Of a stretch of 64,000 nucleotides of DNA, positions 17,585 through 25,751 are shown piece by piece. How positions within the stretch are numbered: position 1 is the first letter of the stretch; each line of letters opens with the position of its first letter. The notes beneath the pieces were generated by a model. That model was not told where the DNA came from and searched no databases. It saw only the letters and a list, made by a program, of their open reading frames with translations. The DNA is from Bacteroidales bacterium UBA2939 (GTDB lineage: Bacteria > Bacteroidota > Bacteroidia > Bacteroidales > P3): contig DECD01000014.1 in the NCBI GenBank assembly GCA_002349055.1, positions 54,410 to 118,409 on the forward strand, given 5' to 3'. A program made the translations under genes and the position numbers.

Positions 17585-17818
17585 CTATCTGATTACCACA
17601 TCTTTCTTTGCCGAATGGTCGCCAATTTTAACAATATACGTCCCCGACGTTGGGACATCGAACGTGACGCGCCAGCCAAACTGCTCCCCTAAGTTAGGGG
17701 AGCTGGCAGCCCCTTGCGGGCTGACTGAGGAGTGTGTCAACATCCGTCCCGTCACATCAAACACCCTCACCTCGCCCAACGTCCCACCGTCACCACTCTC
17801 CACCACAATCCGATGGTA
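17585..17818 (-). pseudogene. Remnant T9SS C-terminal sorting domain
   Basis: About 76 codons reading RIVVESGDGGTLGEVRVFDV...SGTYIVKIGDHSAKKDVVIR, nearly identical to the C-terminus of the BspA-like gene at 34223-35671. There is no start codon upstream in frame and a TAG stop lies near 17840, so it is a detached 3' fragment. It still carries the repeat-encoded insert SSVSPQGAASSPNLGEQFGW. The following terminator and palindromic repeat are also shared with the right-hand locus, so the unit was duplicated (inverted) and its 5' part lost or replaced. Confidence 0.75.
17690..17735. repeat. TCAGTCAGCCCGCAAGGGG repeat inside the sorting-domain fragment
   Basis: Contains the self-complementary CTCCCCTAA...TTAGGGGAG and AGCCCGCAAGGGGCT. 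A longer version occupies 35485-35575 in the intact gene. Confidence 0.65.
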
Positions 17819-18064
17819 ACTAAATAAAGAAAAAAACTAGAACACCTTTAATCTCAGCCCATATTGGACCTAGAAAAACAATCTTCAAAAACAGAATCCC
17901 TTTCTTTACATAAATCAAAAAAGCAATAGTAACAATCTGACTAACAGTTAGATAACAAAACAATACAATTCCCTAAAAGGAAGTTTTTTTCTCGCTCATA
18001 GATTTAGTTATTTTATTTGTGTATATCTAATATTTTAATCGTTTTTTTCAATAATACACTTCCT

Positions 18065-19135
18065 CTATTCACCATCTTCTTCAATGAGGTTTTCTTCTTT
18101 TTTGTGATTCAATTTTACATACAACAAAATAAAGGCCACAAAAAGTGCCGATAGAATTCCAAATCCCCAATAAATAAAGTTCAATCTGTCTTTGGTTTTA
18201 ATATCTTCCCTTGATTTATAACAAATTGTCAAATACGAACTAGGTTTGCTATAAAAATACACATTGGCAGCCACACCAACATTTTTGGCGTAATATCCGG
18301 AACATGAATTGTACACATTTTTCACATCCGAATCATAAATCATTAGCCAATTAGGGCCATATAGCGGCGGAGTCCAGTTGTCATAGCATTTAATATCGTA
18401 ATCAATTGTCCCCTCGTTACTCATGACATTGACGACCCAATAGTATTCATTTTCTATTTCTCTCAATAAATTCCCTGGATTTCCATGAACACTTTCATGT
18501 GCAGAGAAATATTGTTTTATCGTATTATATGAGGCATCCAGCTCTACAAAAGCATAATTGTATCTTGAATAGAAATTATTCTTGAATCCTATTTGATATG
18601 GTATAACATCGTATTCATAAGCGCCTCCATCCCTATCTTGCTGGAGAACACTTAAAAAATAATAAGACAAAAAAGGATCAGTCTTTTCTCCTTCATCTAT
18701 GCAAAAAAGTTTTTTTACACCTTTATACCCATCAAGAATAGGCTCCATCATTTGTTTTCTTTTATGAAAGCCCAAGTTCTCCTCAAGTCCAGAATCCATA
18801 TAAAATGGAATTGGTATTGGCTTAAAGAAATCATCAAATTCATCCTTATATTCTTTCCCAGATGTATTTTTATATGCTAGGTGCAAAGCAAGTCTATTTT
18901 TGAATCGTTCTCTGCGATTCATACGATAATCATAGATTTGTGCAATAGATGCTTGCATATACCCCGCATTGGATTTCCTTCCATATTTTTCAAAAACGGC
19001 ATTGAAACTCTGCCTTGCTTCGGAAAACAGTTTCCAATCTTTGTTATTAACATATTTCAAGGACCCCCAATATATCGCACATAATCCCACTATATATATG
19101 CCTATGGCAATCCATATAATATATCGTCTTTTCAT
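18065..19135 (-). CDS. Two-helix membrane protein of unknown function
   Basis: I chose ATG 19135 (MKRRYIIWIAIGIYIVGLCA), giving 356 residues; an ATT/GTG-type earlier start is less likely. One transmembrane helix lies at about residues 4-24 and another near the C-terminus (about 325-347, IYWGFGILSALFVAFILLYV), with a soluble, aromatic-rich domain of 300 residues between them, probably periplasmic. I do not recognise it. It is AT-rich compared with the flanking housekeeping genes, which suggests transfer. It occupies the place that the BspA-like gene takes in the mirrored locus at 34.2 kb. Confidence 0.6.
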   Translation of the reverse strand: MKRRYIIWIAIGIYIVGLCAIYWGSLKYVNNKDWKLFSEARQSFNAVFEKYGRKSNAGYMQASIAQIYDYRMNRRERFKNRLALHLAYKNTSGKEYKDEFDDFFKPIPIPFYMDSGLEENLGFHKRKQMMEPILDGYKGVKKLFCIDEGEKTDPFLSYYFLSVLQQDRDGGAYEYDVIPYQIGFKNNFYSRYNYAFVELDASYNTIKQYFSAHESVHGNPGNLLREIENEYYWVVNVMSNEGTIDYDIKCYDNWTPPLYGPNWLMIYDSDVKNVYNSCSGYYAKNVGVAANVYFYSKPSSYLTICYKSREDIKTKDRLNFIYWGFGILSALFVAFILLYVKLNHKKEENLIEEDGE

Positions 19136-19149
19136 TTTATTTCGTTTGA

Positions 19150-19338
19150 TTATCTTTCTGTAATCCTGTTTTTGACCTCCGGAATCAGCGTTCTCTCCAA
19201 ATTGGAAGTCCACGTTTTGTTTTTCTGAAATTTGTTCTCCATAGAGATATTTTCCAGCAAATCGGTCAAATTGCAGGATGTTTTTCGGCTTTCTTGCTTG
19301 TTAGCAGTGCCGTCGATGCTTCTCTTAAATAAGGACAA
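19150..19338 (-). CDS. Short open frame of doubtful status
   Basis: 62 codons from a TTG (first ATG at 19242), ending 14 nt before the membrane-protein gene. Rich in Lys, Asn, Glu and Ser (KNKTWTSNLERTLIPEVKNR). No family recognised and no clear ribosome-binding site. It may be the remnant of a gene disrupted when this locus was rearranged. Confidence 0.2.
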   Translation of the reverse strand: MSLFKRSIDGTANKQESRKTSCNLTDLLENISMENKFQKNKTWTSNLERTLIPEVKNRITER

Positions 19339-19355
19339 AAGAAAAAGTACGTGGA

Positions 19356-19505
19356 ATTATTCTCTTGTTGCTCCTTATCAGCTGTTAAGGCTCTGCAATG
19401 CCTGCGTAATGACAAGGTGCGAATAATTCACGCCCAATCGTGAACCTCTGCGATGCTTATTCCCTTACGCATTGAATTTTGCAGATTCTAACAGACGAGA
19501 ATAAT
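19356..19505 (-). other. Long imperfect hairpin element, copy B
   Basis: On the minus strand, nested pairs run nearly end to end: basal 19497-19505 with 19356-19364 (9 bp), 19489-19494 with 19382-19387, 19479-19485 with 19392-19398, 19465-19471 with 19403-19409, 19457-19462 with 19421-19426, and apical TTCACG 19439-19444 with CGTGAA 19427-19432, loop 6 nt. The flank GAGCTAACCGCCCA and the apical part match copy A (34062-34204), but most stem bases differ and still pair. It starts about 85 nt after the YafQ toxin gene. Confidence 0.8.
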
Positions 19506-19552
19506 GGGCGGTTAGCTCATTTATGTTTTTCTATTTCTGTTTTTTACATGTT
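19506..19552 (-). repeat. Conserved flank between toxin gene and hairpin, copy B
   Basis: Reads (minus) AACAACAACATGTAAAAAAC then AGAAATAGAAAAACATAAAT and GAGCTAACCGCCC; nearly identical to 34008-34060 although the toxin genes before them are unrelated. Confidence 0.85.
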
Positions 19553-19588
19553 GTTGTTTGTTTGGTTCGATGAGAATTATAAATAAAA

Positions 19589-19867
19589 TTATTTGAATAA
19601 ATCGGCATGCGAGCCGGTACGGCTAAAGAGCATGATCATCTCATTGTCGTGCGGTTCCCATACCATCAACCAGTCGGGTCTAATGTGGCATTCCCACATG
19701 CCTACATAATTGCCCGTCAGTTTGTGCGGATGGTATTGAGCTGGAAGCGTCCCGGTTTCAGCAAGTTGGTTCATTGCATCACGAAGCAATTGCATGTCGC
19801 AACCGCGTCGCTTGCACAGTTCCGCATCTTTGACGAAACGTTTGGTGACTCGGATGGTGTATTTCAT
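19589..19867 (-). CDS. YafQ/RelE-superfamily mRNA interferase toxin
   Basis: 92 residues. The C-terminal half has the YafQ pattern: HPHKL (46-50), WECHIRPDW (58-66), FSRTGSHADLF (81-91). The residues that matter in Escherichia coli YafQ have counterparts here (His near 48 and 61, Asp65, Arg83, His87, Phe91), so it is probably an active ribosome-dependent mRNA endonuclease. Its ATG overlaps the antitoxin stop by 4 nt (ATGA), the standard antitoxin-first order. Downstream lies the long hairpin element. Confidence 0.92.
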   Translation of the reverse strand: MKYTIRVTKRFVKDAELCKRRGCDMQLLRDAMNQLAETGTLPAQYHPHKLTGNYVGMWECHIRPDWLMVWEPHDNEMIMLFSRTGSHADLFK

Positions 19868-20058
19868 AAAAGATTATGTTGCGTGAAGAAATCATCTACG
19901 TTGTCGTAGTCCTCCACATTCCCATTTTCCGCATCGCGGATGGCTTCTTCGAGGTCGAGACTTCTTTCGTGGAAGATGCCTAGCGAGCGAATGAACGACA
20001 CCACTTTCTGCGCCATCGCATTGGTTGGGTCGTAATCGAAAACCATTGTTGCTTCCAT
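19864..20058 (-). CDS. Antitoxin of the YafQ-type module
   Basis: 64 residues from ATG 20058 (MEATMVFDYDPTNAMAQKVV...). The first part resembles short Bacteroidota antitoxins with a ribbon or helix DNA-binding start (VVSFIRSLGIF), and the acidic tail (DAENGNVEDYDNVDDFFTQH) is a plausible toxin-wrapping segment; similar in role to DinJ/RelB. The promoter TAAATTTG (20083-20090), the leader and the first codons (ATG GAA GCA AC) match those of the unrelated antitoxin at 33393. Antitoxins of this kind normally repress their own promoter. Confidence 0.85.
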   Translation of the reverse strand: MEATMVFDYDPTNAMAQKVVSFIRSLGIFHERSLDLEEAIRDAENGNVEDYDNVDDFFTQHNLL

Positions 20059-20082
20059 CTTTTTGATGTTTATTTCAATTTG

Positions 20083-20090
20083 CAAATTTA
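20083..20090 (-). promoter_or_regulatory. -7 box of the YafQ module, within a leader shared with the PIN module
   Basis: TAAATTTG on the minus strand, followed by CAAATTGAAATAAACATC and AAAAAG before ATG 20058. Compare 33361-33392. Confidence 0.65.
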
Positions 20091-20179
20091 CAAAAAAATT
20101 TTGACATAGACGCTGACAAAAGAAAAAAAATTACATTTTTTTGATTCAAAAGGTATTCGCAGGCATACCACCGATTGAG

Positions 20180-20670
20180 AACCAAAAATAAACTGTAACA
20201 ACTGTAACTGTAACGTTTGGCATCGAAAAGCATTGTAAGAAAGAACCTTACACCCAGACCTGTGACAAATGACAGTTATGACAATTAAAAAAGGATACCC
20301 CCAAAATTAACTGTCATAACTGTCATCTGTCATAAAAATATCCTTAATATTTAAAAATCAACAAAATACAATTTCCACAAACTGTCGTTTCCAGAAAAAA
20401 ACGTGACAAAAAGGTATCAAAATCCTGCAAAAACACCTCAAAAAATCCCTCTTTCACCCCACGTTTCGCCACTTTTCCCCCTCCAAAAGCCCACATCATC
20501 GCTTCCAATAAACCCATTAAACAACCTTTCAATTTTCAAATTTCAATTTTCAATTCTTAATTCTTAACTCTTAATTCTTAATTCCCCTCCCTCCTCCCTA
20601 TCAACTCCGTGTCAACTCCGTATCAACTCCGTATCAACTCTCACTCCACATCTGTTAATTTTAACTTAAA
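20180..20670. repeat. Intergenic repeat block, copy L
   Basis: Shares with 54865-55580, in the same order and orientation, ACTGT-rich direct repeats, a 28-29-nt exact stretch (20480-20508 = 55286-55314, beginning CCTCCAAAAGCCCACATC), the 11-nt TATCAACTCCG repeats and CTGTTAATTTTAACTTAA. Looks like a decayed, dispersed non-coding element. Confidence 0.75.
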
Positions 20671-20684
20671 AATCCGACCAATTC

Positions 20685-20945
20685 GCCCGCAATTGACCTG
20701 CGCAGCTTCGAGTAATTAGCCCGCAATTAACAACCTGCGACCCCCGCAAGGGGAGATGAACACCGCTGTAATAAATCAATTGAAGTGAATAAGCTTCGTT
20801 TAATTCGCGTCATTCGCCGTTATTAAACAACCAATCAAAATACTGACAACAAATTAATTAACGGAGAATTAACAGCAATTCGCGTTAAAAGAAAAACCTG
20901 CGTCAACCAATTAGCTAAATTAGAATAATTCGCCGTTTCTTTTCC
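20685..20945. repeat. AATTCGC / AATTAGC dispersed short repeats
   Basis: Many spaced copies of AATTCGC, AATTAGC, CGCAATT and AATTAAC with complementary counterparts (for example GCGTCATTCGCCGTTATTAA, and AATTAACGGAGAATTAACAG). The spacing is irregular, which rules out a CRISPR array; function unknown. Confidence 0.5.
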
Positions 20946-20993
20946 AAGCTAATTGATCTTTCTCCCAAGTAGCACCCAAAGAACTCGAGGACG

Positions 20994-21584
20994 CTACTTT
21001 TCTTTCTTCACACGTTTCACGGTGTGTTTGATTTTGCCAATGATAAAGTTTAGTTCAAGGGTGGACTCTGTTTCGGCTGTCCGCAAGTCGGGCATCACTA
21101 TATCCGAAAGGACCTCGCCGAAATGCTTCATCTTCTCGGCCTGCACCTGCTTGTCGGTCTCTTTATGCAATGCCACAAGCTCACGCTTCAAGCCCCGCAC
21201 CTTCGTAAAAGTCTCTATGATGGCGAAAGTCACAGCCACCGCTCTCTCGCTTTTCAGGATGGTCGCCAGCATATAAAGACCCTTCTCCGTGAAGACTTTG
21301 GTACCACGACGATTATTGTCAGAGACTTTTGATATCAAAATTTTTGATTTCAGATCATGTAACTCACTCCTAGTCAGCTCAAACATATAATCTGACGGGA
21401 ATTTATCCGGGTTGTTTCTCACCGCTTGATTCACAACACGAGTCTCTACACCATACAAGTCTGCCACATCGGCATCGGCGATAACCTGCTGCTTACGGAT
21501 GACAGCAATTTTGGCATAGACATCCGTCTCTGTAACGACAAGAACGTCTTGCGATTTCTTTATTGGCAACTTTTTATTACTCAT
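20994..21584 (-). CDS. ORF6N-domain DNA-binding protein
   Basis: 196 residues. Residues about 15-110 form the ORF6N (KilA-N-like) domain: KIAVIRKQQVIADADVADLYGVETRVVNQAVRNN, FPSDYMFELTRSE, then TKVFTEKGLYMLATILKS. This family occurs in phage antirepressors and in many mobile-element or stand-alone regulators of Bacteroidota. The C-terminal half is helical and basic (ending KIKHTVKRVKKEK). A TATCTTTG box is at 21682-21689. The paired palindrome TTTTGATATCAAAA occurs both in its leader (21613-21641) and inside its own coding sequence (21327-21352). Divergent from mfd. Confidence 0.85.
   Translation of the reverse strand: MSNKKLPIKKSQDVLVVTETDVYAKIAVIRKQQVIADADVADLYGVETRVVNQAVRNNPDKFPSDYMFELTRSELHDLKSKILISKVSDNNRRGTKVFTEKGLYMLATILKSERAVAVTFAIIETFTKVRGLKRELVALHKETDKQVQAEKMKHFGEVLSDIVMPDLRTAETESTLELNFIIGKIKHTVKRVKKEK
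21327..21352. promoter_or_regulatory. Palindrome pair inside the ORF6N gene
   Basis: Perfect 14-nt palindrome TTTTGATATCAAAA (21327-21340) followed by TTTTTGATTTCA. The same composite is present in the leader of the gene. It encodes LKSKILISK in the protein. Confidence 0.4.
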
Positions 21585-21612
21585 AACTTATTATTATTCA
21601 ACCATCTATGAG

Positions 21613-21641
21613 TTTTGAAATCAAAATTTTTGATATCAAAA
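21613..21641. promoter_or_regulatory. Candidate operator in the ORF6N gene leader
   Basis: TTTTGAAATCAAAA followed directly by TTTTTGATATCAAAA, two palindromes in tandem, 40-70 nt downstream of the -7 box of the ORF6N gene and upstream of its ATG. Its near-copy lies in the gene body. Confidence 0.45.
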
Positions 21642-21681
21642 TAGCAAAAACGGCCTTCTTCTTACTATCGGTTTGACGATG

Positions 21682-21689
21682 CAAAGATA
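21682..21689 (-). promoter_or_regulatory. -7 box of the ORF6N gene
   Basis: TATCTTTG on the minus strand, about 98 nt before the start codon, leaving a long leader that contains the palindromes. Confidence 0.6.
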
Positions 21690-21730
21690 CATATATTTTT
21701 AATTGTGGCCAAGTTTCGGGATTTTTTTCG

Positions 21731-21738
21731 TATCTTTG
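21731..21738 (+). promoter_or_regulatory. -7 box of mfd
   Basis: TATCTTTG on the plus strand, 32 nt before the ATG at 21770. Only about 40 nt separate it from the divergent ORF6N promoter. Confidence 0.65.
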
Positions 21739-21769
21739 CATTTTGTTTTTGAAAAAAGATTTTGGGGGA

Positions 21770-24700
21770 ATGATTCTGACTGAACTATACCAAGAGAGTG
21801 CGCTCATCAAGCTGATTGACGAGAAGTTGCATTCGGCCAAGGTAAGGCTGCATGTGGACGGGATGACGGGGTCGCTGCCGGCGGTGGTCATCGCATCGCT
21901 GGCGCTGCGCCGTCCGACGGTGATCCAGCTGGTGATTGCACCATCAAAAGAGGAGGCCTACTACCTGCAAAACGACCTCGAAGCGTTGCTTCAAGACCTC
22001 CCCGCCTCCGGCGGAAATCCTGGAAATCCTGGAAATGGATTCGATAAGATTTCTCAAGATTCTGCCGAGACAGACAAATCGTGGAAATCAAAAGAAAATC
22101 TCCAAGATTCACAAGATTTCGCGAAGCGGGAGAACAAAGTGATGCTGTTTCCAACATCGTACCGCAAGGCCTACCACTACGACCCCGAACAGACGGAGAA
22201 CGCCAACATACTGATGCGGACGGAGGTAGTGAAAGCCCTTGGCGGCTCGGAGCCCGTCATCGTGGTCTCCTACCCCGAGGCATTGAGCGAGAAGGTGGTG
22301 GCACAGCGCACCTTCGCCGCCAAAACCCTCCGCCTCTCGCGCGGCGGCAAGATGGACATGTGGGACCTCGTGGAGCGGCTGCAAGAACTGGGCTTCGAAC
22401 GCGAGGACTTCGTGGTGGAACCCGGCCAGTACGCCGTGCGCGGCGGCATCGTGGACGTCTACAGTTTCGGCTCCGACTTGCCTTTCCGCATCGAGTTCTT
22501 CGACGACGAGGTGGACTCGCTGCGCACCTACGACACGGTGAGCCAACTCAGCGTGAAACAGCTGGACAGAATCGACATCATACCGAATCTGAGCGGTTTA
22601 TCGGAGAAATCCGAGCACTCAAAACATTCAGAAAACGGCGAGAATAAAGTCTCCCTGATGGAGTATTTCGGGAGCGAGGATGTGGTGTGGACGCAAAGCC
22701 TGATGATGGCGGCGGAGCAGATGGAGAAAATCCTGGCCGATACGCGCAAAGAATACGAGGCACGCCTGGCTGACAAGGAACACCCCATCGTCGGCACGCT
22801 GCCCAAGCCCGAGGAGATGAGCTGCCCAGCCAACGAGTTCCTCCACCGCCTGCTGGAATGCAAGATTGTGGAATACGGCAACAGCCACTATTTCAGCCAA
22901 GCCGACAACCTCAAGGCCCAGAGCGAACCGCAGCCTGCCTTCAACAAGCAGTTCGACCTGCTCACCGCCAACCTCGCCGACTATGCCGAGCGTGGCTACC
23001 GACTGATTATCACCGTCAGCAACGACAGTCAGGAGAAGCGACTCCGCAAAATCCTCGACGATACAGACGGCAACAACTTTCAATTTTCAATTTTCAATTT
23101 TCAATTATCCCATGGTTTTGTCGACCACGACGAGCGCGTGCTCTGCTATACCGACCATGAGATTTTCGACCGCTACCACAAATACACCGTCAAGAGCCTC
23201 AGCGCCACGCACGAAGCACTGACGCTGAAGGAACTGTTCGAGCTGAAGCCAGGCGACTACGTGACCCATATCGACTACGGCGTGGGCCGTTTCAGCGGGT
23301 TGGAAAAGGTGACCGTCGACGGCAAGAGTCAGGAGTTGATACGCCTGATTTACAAGAACAACGACGTGCTCTACATCTCCATCCACGGGCTGCACAAGAT
23401 TAGCCGCTATGTGGGTCGCGAGGGCGAGGCGCCGCAGATGAACCGCCTGGGGTCGAACACATGGCAGGTGCTCAAGGCCAAGACCAAGCGACAGGTCAAG
23501 GACATTGCCAAAGACCTCATCGCCCTCTATGCCAAACGCAAGGCCTCGCAGGGCTTCGCCTTCGGTGCCGACTGCTCGTTGCAGGAGCAGATGGAAGCCT
23601 CGTTCCAATACGAGGACACGCCCGACCAGCTGAAGGCCACGGTGGCCGTAAAGCACGACATGGAGGACCGCGCACCGATGGACCGTCTGGTGTGCGGCGA
23701 CGTGGGCTTCGGCAAGACCGAGGTGGCCATCCGCGCCGCCTTCAAAGCCTGCTGCGACGACAAGCAGGTGGCCGTCCTGGTGCCCTCGACGGTGCTGGCC
23801 TTCCAGCACTACAACACCTTCAGCGAGCGACTGAAAGGGCTGCCCGTGAGGGTCGACTACCTCAACCGCTTCCGCACCACAAAAGAAAAGAACCAGATAT
23901 ACAAAGATGTGGAGGATGGCAAGATAGACATCCTCATAGGCACCCACGCCATCACTAACAAGAGCCTCAAGTTCAAGGACCTGGGGCTGCTCATCATCGA
24001 CGAGGAGCAGAAGTTCGGCGTGAGCGTCAAGGAAAAGCTGAAACAGATGAAGGTGGGTGTCGACTGCCTAACCCTCACCGCCACACCCATCCCGCGCACG
24101 CTGCAATTCTCGCTGATGGGTGCCCGCGACCTGAGCGTCATCCAGACACCACCGCCCAACCGCCAACCCATCGAGACGGAACTTTCGGACTTCAGCGAGG
24201 AGCTCATCCGCGACGCCATAGGTTTCGAGATGAGCCGCGGCGGACAGACATTCTTCATCTCCAACCGCGTGGAGAACCTGCCGGAGATGGCGGGCCTGGT
24301 GCAACGTCTGGTGCCCGACGCCCGCGTGGCCATGGCCCACGGCCGCATGGACGGCAAGGAGGCCGAAGAGACGCTGATGCGTTTCCTCGAGGGCGACATC
24401 GACGTGCTGGTGGCCACCAGCATTGTGGAGAACGGTCTGGACATCCCCAACGCCAACACCATGATTATCAACAACGCCCACCAGTTCGGCCTGAGCGACT
24501 TGCACCAGATGCGCGGCCGCGTGGGACGCTCGAACCGCAAGGCGTTCTGCTACATGCTCATCCCCTCCTACCTCACTCTCACACCCGACGCGCAGAAGCG
24601 CCTCAAGGCCATCGAGGAATTCTCCACCATCGGCAGCGGCTTCAACATCGCCATGCGCGACCTCGACATCCGCGGCGCGGGCAACATCCTCGGTGCCGAG

Positions 24701-25303
24701 CAGAGCGGCTTCATCAGCGAGATAGGCTACGACATGTACCACAAGATATTGAACGAAGCCATCGAGGAACTGAAGGAGAGCGACTTTGCCGACCTCTTTG
24801 CCGCCGAAGCCGAGGAGAAGAAAGAATACGTGCGCGAATGCACCATCGAGACCGACCTCGAGGTGCTGCTGCCCGACGACTACATCACCTCCGTCAGCGA
24901 GCGTCTGCTGCTCTACAAAGAGTTGAACGACATAGGAATAGAAATGTCCACCGACGAACTCGACACCGAGCTGGCCGCCTACCGCAGCCGCTTGGAAGAC
25001 CGCTTCGGACCCGTACCGCCCGCCACCGACGAACTCATCCGCACCATCATCCTCCGTCGGATGGCCAAGGAGTTTGGCATCGAGAAACTGATTTTGAAGC
25101 AGAACCGCATGGTGTGCCACCTGGTGAGCAATCCCGAAAGTCCGTTCTACCGAAGCGAAGGATTTTCGAAACTAATACATTACGCGCAAAACAATCCTCG
25201 CCGTGTGCACCTGAAAGAGTCTACCGACCGGCTCAGCATGACGATAGACAACATTCCCTCCATCGGAGCCGCTATCGAGCAAATGCGCTCGCTGACAATC
25301 TGA
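21770..25303 (+). CDS. mfd: Transcription-repair coupling factor Mfd
   Basis: 1177 residues from ATG 21770 (a TTG 27 nt earlier is less likely, being too close to the promoter). Mfd strips stalled RNA polymerase and recruits UvrA. Landmarks: the RNA-polymerase-interaction/CarD-like domain (LKPGDYVTHIDYGVGRFSGLE), helicase motif I GDVGFGKTEVA, DEEQ box (LLIIDEEQKFGV), TATPIPRTL, and motif VI region QMRGRVGRS; the TRCF domain closes the protein. Three low-complexity insertions interrupt the conserved N-terminal half: near residues 84-122, 274-294 and 436-447. uvrA lies in the same window but not adjacent. The 3' end overlaps the convergent small gene by 32 nt. Confidence 0.95.
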   Translation: MILTELYQESALIKLIDEKLHSAKVRLHVDGMTGSLPAVVIASLALRRPTVIQLVIAPSKEEAYYLQNDLEALLQDLPASGGNPGNPGNGFDKISQDSAETDKSWKSKENLQDSQDFAKRENKVMLFPTSYRKAYHYDPEQTENANILMRTEVVKALGGSEPVIVVSYPEALSEKVVAQRTFAAKTLRLSRGGKMDMWDLVERLQELGFEREDFVVEPGQYAVRGGIVDVYSFGSDLPFRIEFFDDEVDSLRTYDTVSQLSVKQLDRIDIIPNLSGLSEKSEHSKHSENGENKVSLMEYFGSEDVVWTQSLMMAAEQMEKILADTRKEYEARLADKEHPIVGTLPKPEEMSCPANEFLHRLLECKIVEYGNSHYFSQADNLKAQSEPQPAFNKQFDLLTANLADYAERGYRLIITVSNDSQEKRLRKILDDTDGNNFQFSIFNFQLSHGFVDHDERVLCYTDHEIFDRYHKYTVKSLSATHEALTLKELFELKPGDYVTHIDYGVGRFSGLEKVTVDGKSQELIRLIYKNNDVLYISIHGLHKISRYVGREGEAPQMNRLGSNTWQVLKAKTKRQVKDIAKDLIALYAKRKASQGFAFGADCSLQEQMEASFQYEDTPDQLKATVAVKHDMEDRAPMDRLVCGDVGFGKTEVAIRAAFKACCDDKQVAVLVPSTVLAFQHYNTFSERLKGLPVRVDYLNRFRTTKEKNQIYKDVEDGKIDILIGTHAITNKSLKFKDLGLLIIDEEQKFGVSVKEKLKQMKVGVDCLTLTATPIPRTLQFSLMGARDLSVIQTPPPNRQPIETELSDFSEELIRDAIGFEMSRGGQTFFISNRVENLPEMAGLVQRLVPDARVAMAHGRMDGKEAEETLMRFLEGDIDVLVATSIVENGLDIPNANTMIINNAHQFGLSDLHQMRGRVGRSNRKAFCYMLIPSYLTLTPDAQKRLKAIEEFSTIGSGFNIAMRDLDIRGAGNILGAEQSGFISEIGYDMYHKILNEAIEELKESDFADLFAAEAEEKKEYVRECTIETDLEVLLPDDYITSVSERLLLYKELNDIGIEMSTDELDTELAAYRSRLEDRFGPVPPATDELIRTIILRRMAKEFGIEKLILKQNRMVCHLVSNPESPFYRSEGFSKLIHYAQNNPRRVHLKESTDRLSMTIDNIPSIGAAIEQMRSLTI
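22001..22135. repeat. In-frame repeat insertion 1 in mfd
   Basis: Contains GGAAATCCTGGAAATCC, then GATTTCTCAAGATTCTG and CAAGATTCACAAGATTTCGC: short direct repeats coding for PASGGNPGNPGNGFDKIS and a Lys/Asp/Ser-rich string. Base composition is unlike the flanking mfd codons. Confidence 0.65.
22585..22650. repeat. In-frame repeat insertion 2 in mfd
   Basis: AT-rich stretch with GAGAAATCCGAG/CATTCAGAAAACG units coding for SEKSEHSKHSENGENK, a hydrophilic low-complexity insert between conserved segments. Confidence 0.5.
23075..23110. repeat. In-frame TTCAATTTTCAATT insertion 3 in mfd
   Basis: Four tandem copies of TTTCAAT/TTTTCAA-type units coding for NFQFSIFNFQL. The identical microrepeat is common between genes in this window (for example 20525-20575). 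Confidence 0.75.
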
Positions 25304-25751
25304 CCGTGGTCACAGAGTCGCCATCTGCGTCCCAGCGACGAAAGACATAGCCGGAGCTGTCGAGCATCGACCAAAACAGCCTCCCTCCGCCTGAAGAGAC
25401 AATCTTATACGCGTCTTCCCAATGGCGGTAGCTGAACTCCACCCGCTCATACCCCCCTTCGTTGTAATAGAAATTCTCTTCCCATCGGCTTTTTGTCAGC
25501 CCGTCGATCTGCAAACTGTCGGGCAGCCGACCATGCTCGCTCCTGTATTCGTCGATCCAAGCAGAAACCTTCTGGCTGACCTTGACAAAGCTGGCCTCAT
25601 TATACTCATCCGACACGAAATAGCCCGTGCAATGCGTATCCCACCACAGACCTACAAACACCATCAGGAGTAAAGGGAAAAAACCTGTCATACTACCAGT
25701 AGACAGGTTTTTAAGATGTTTGTGACGAAGTCTGTCGCGAAAGGTTCTCAT
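25272..25751 (-). CDS. Small single-helix membrane protein of unknown function
   Basis: 159 residues; one hydrophobic helix at about residues 23-42 (FFPLLLMVFVGLWWDTHC), then a hydrophilic domain with many aromatic residues (WEENFYYNEGGYERVEFSYRHWEDAYKI). Not recognised. The start overlaps the stop of the upstream exported-protein gene by 4 nt, which supports it as real. The last 32 nt overlap the 3' end of mfd on the other strand. Confidence 0.65.
   Translation of the reverse strand: MRTFRDRLRHKHLKNLSTGSMTGFFPLLLMVFVGLWWDTHCTGYFVSDEYNEASFVKVSQKVSAWIDEYRSEHGRLPDSLQIDGLTKSRWEENFYYNEGGYERVEFSYRHWEDAYKIVSSGGGRLFWSMLDSSGYVFRRWDADGDSVTTVRLSASAFAR

Larger units (their letters stand above)
20091..20993. 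other. 900-nt AT-rich spacer full of repeats, no gene supported
   Basis: From left to right: ACTGTAACAACTGTAAC repeats (20193-20215), TGACAGTTATGACA and AACTGTCATAACTGTCAT repeats (20263-20335), a block shared with 55.2 kb (20440-20510, see separate entry), TCAATTTTCAA microrepeats (20525-20575), the 11-nt TATCAACTCCG tandem repeat (20599-20640), CTGTTAATTTTAACTTAA (20653-20670), then AATTCGC/AATTAGC repeats (20685-20940). A small minus-strand frame (20344-20532) has no support as a gene. Confidence 0.6.

Noticed and set aside
20344..20532. Short minus-strand frame in the repeat block (and a similar one at 55139-55324)
   Set aside because: The two shared DNA blocks are read in different frames, so there is no conserved protein; no start signals.
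20685..20945. CRISPR array or origin iterons
   Set aside because: Repeat units are 7 nt and irregularly spaced, with both orientations; no cas or replication genes near.
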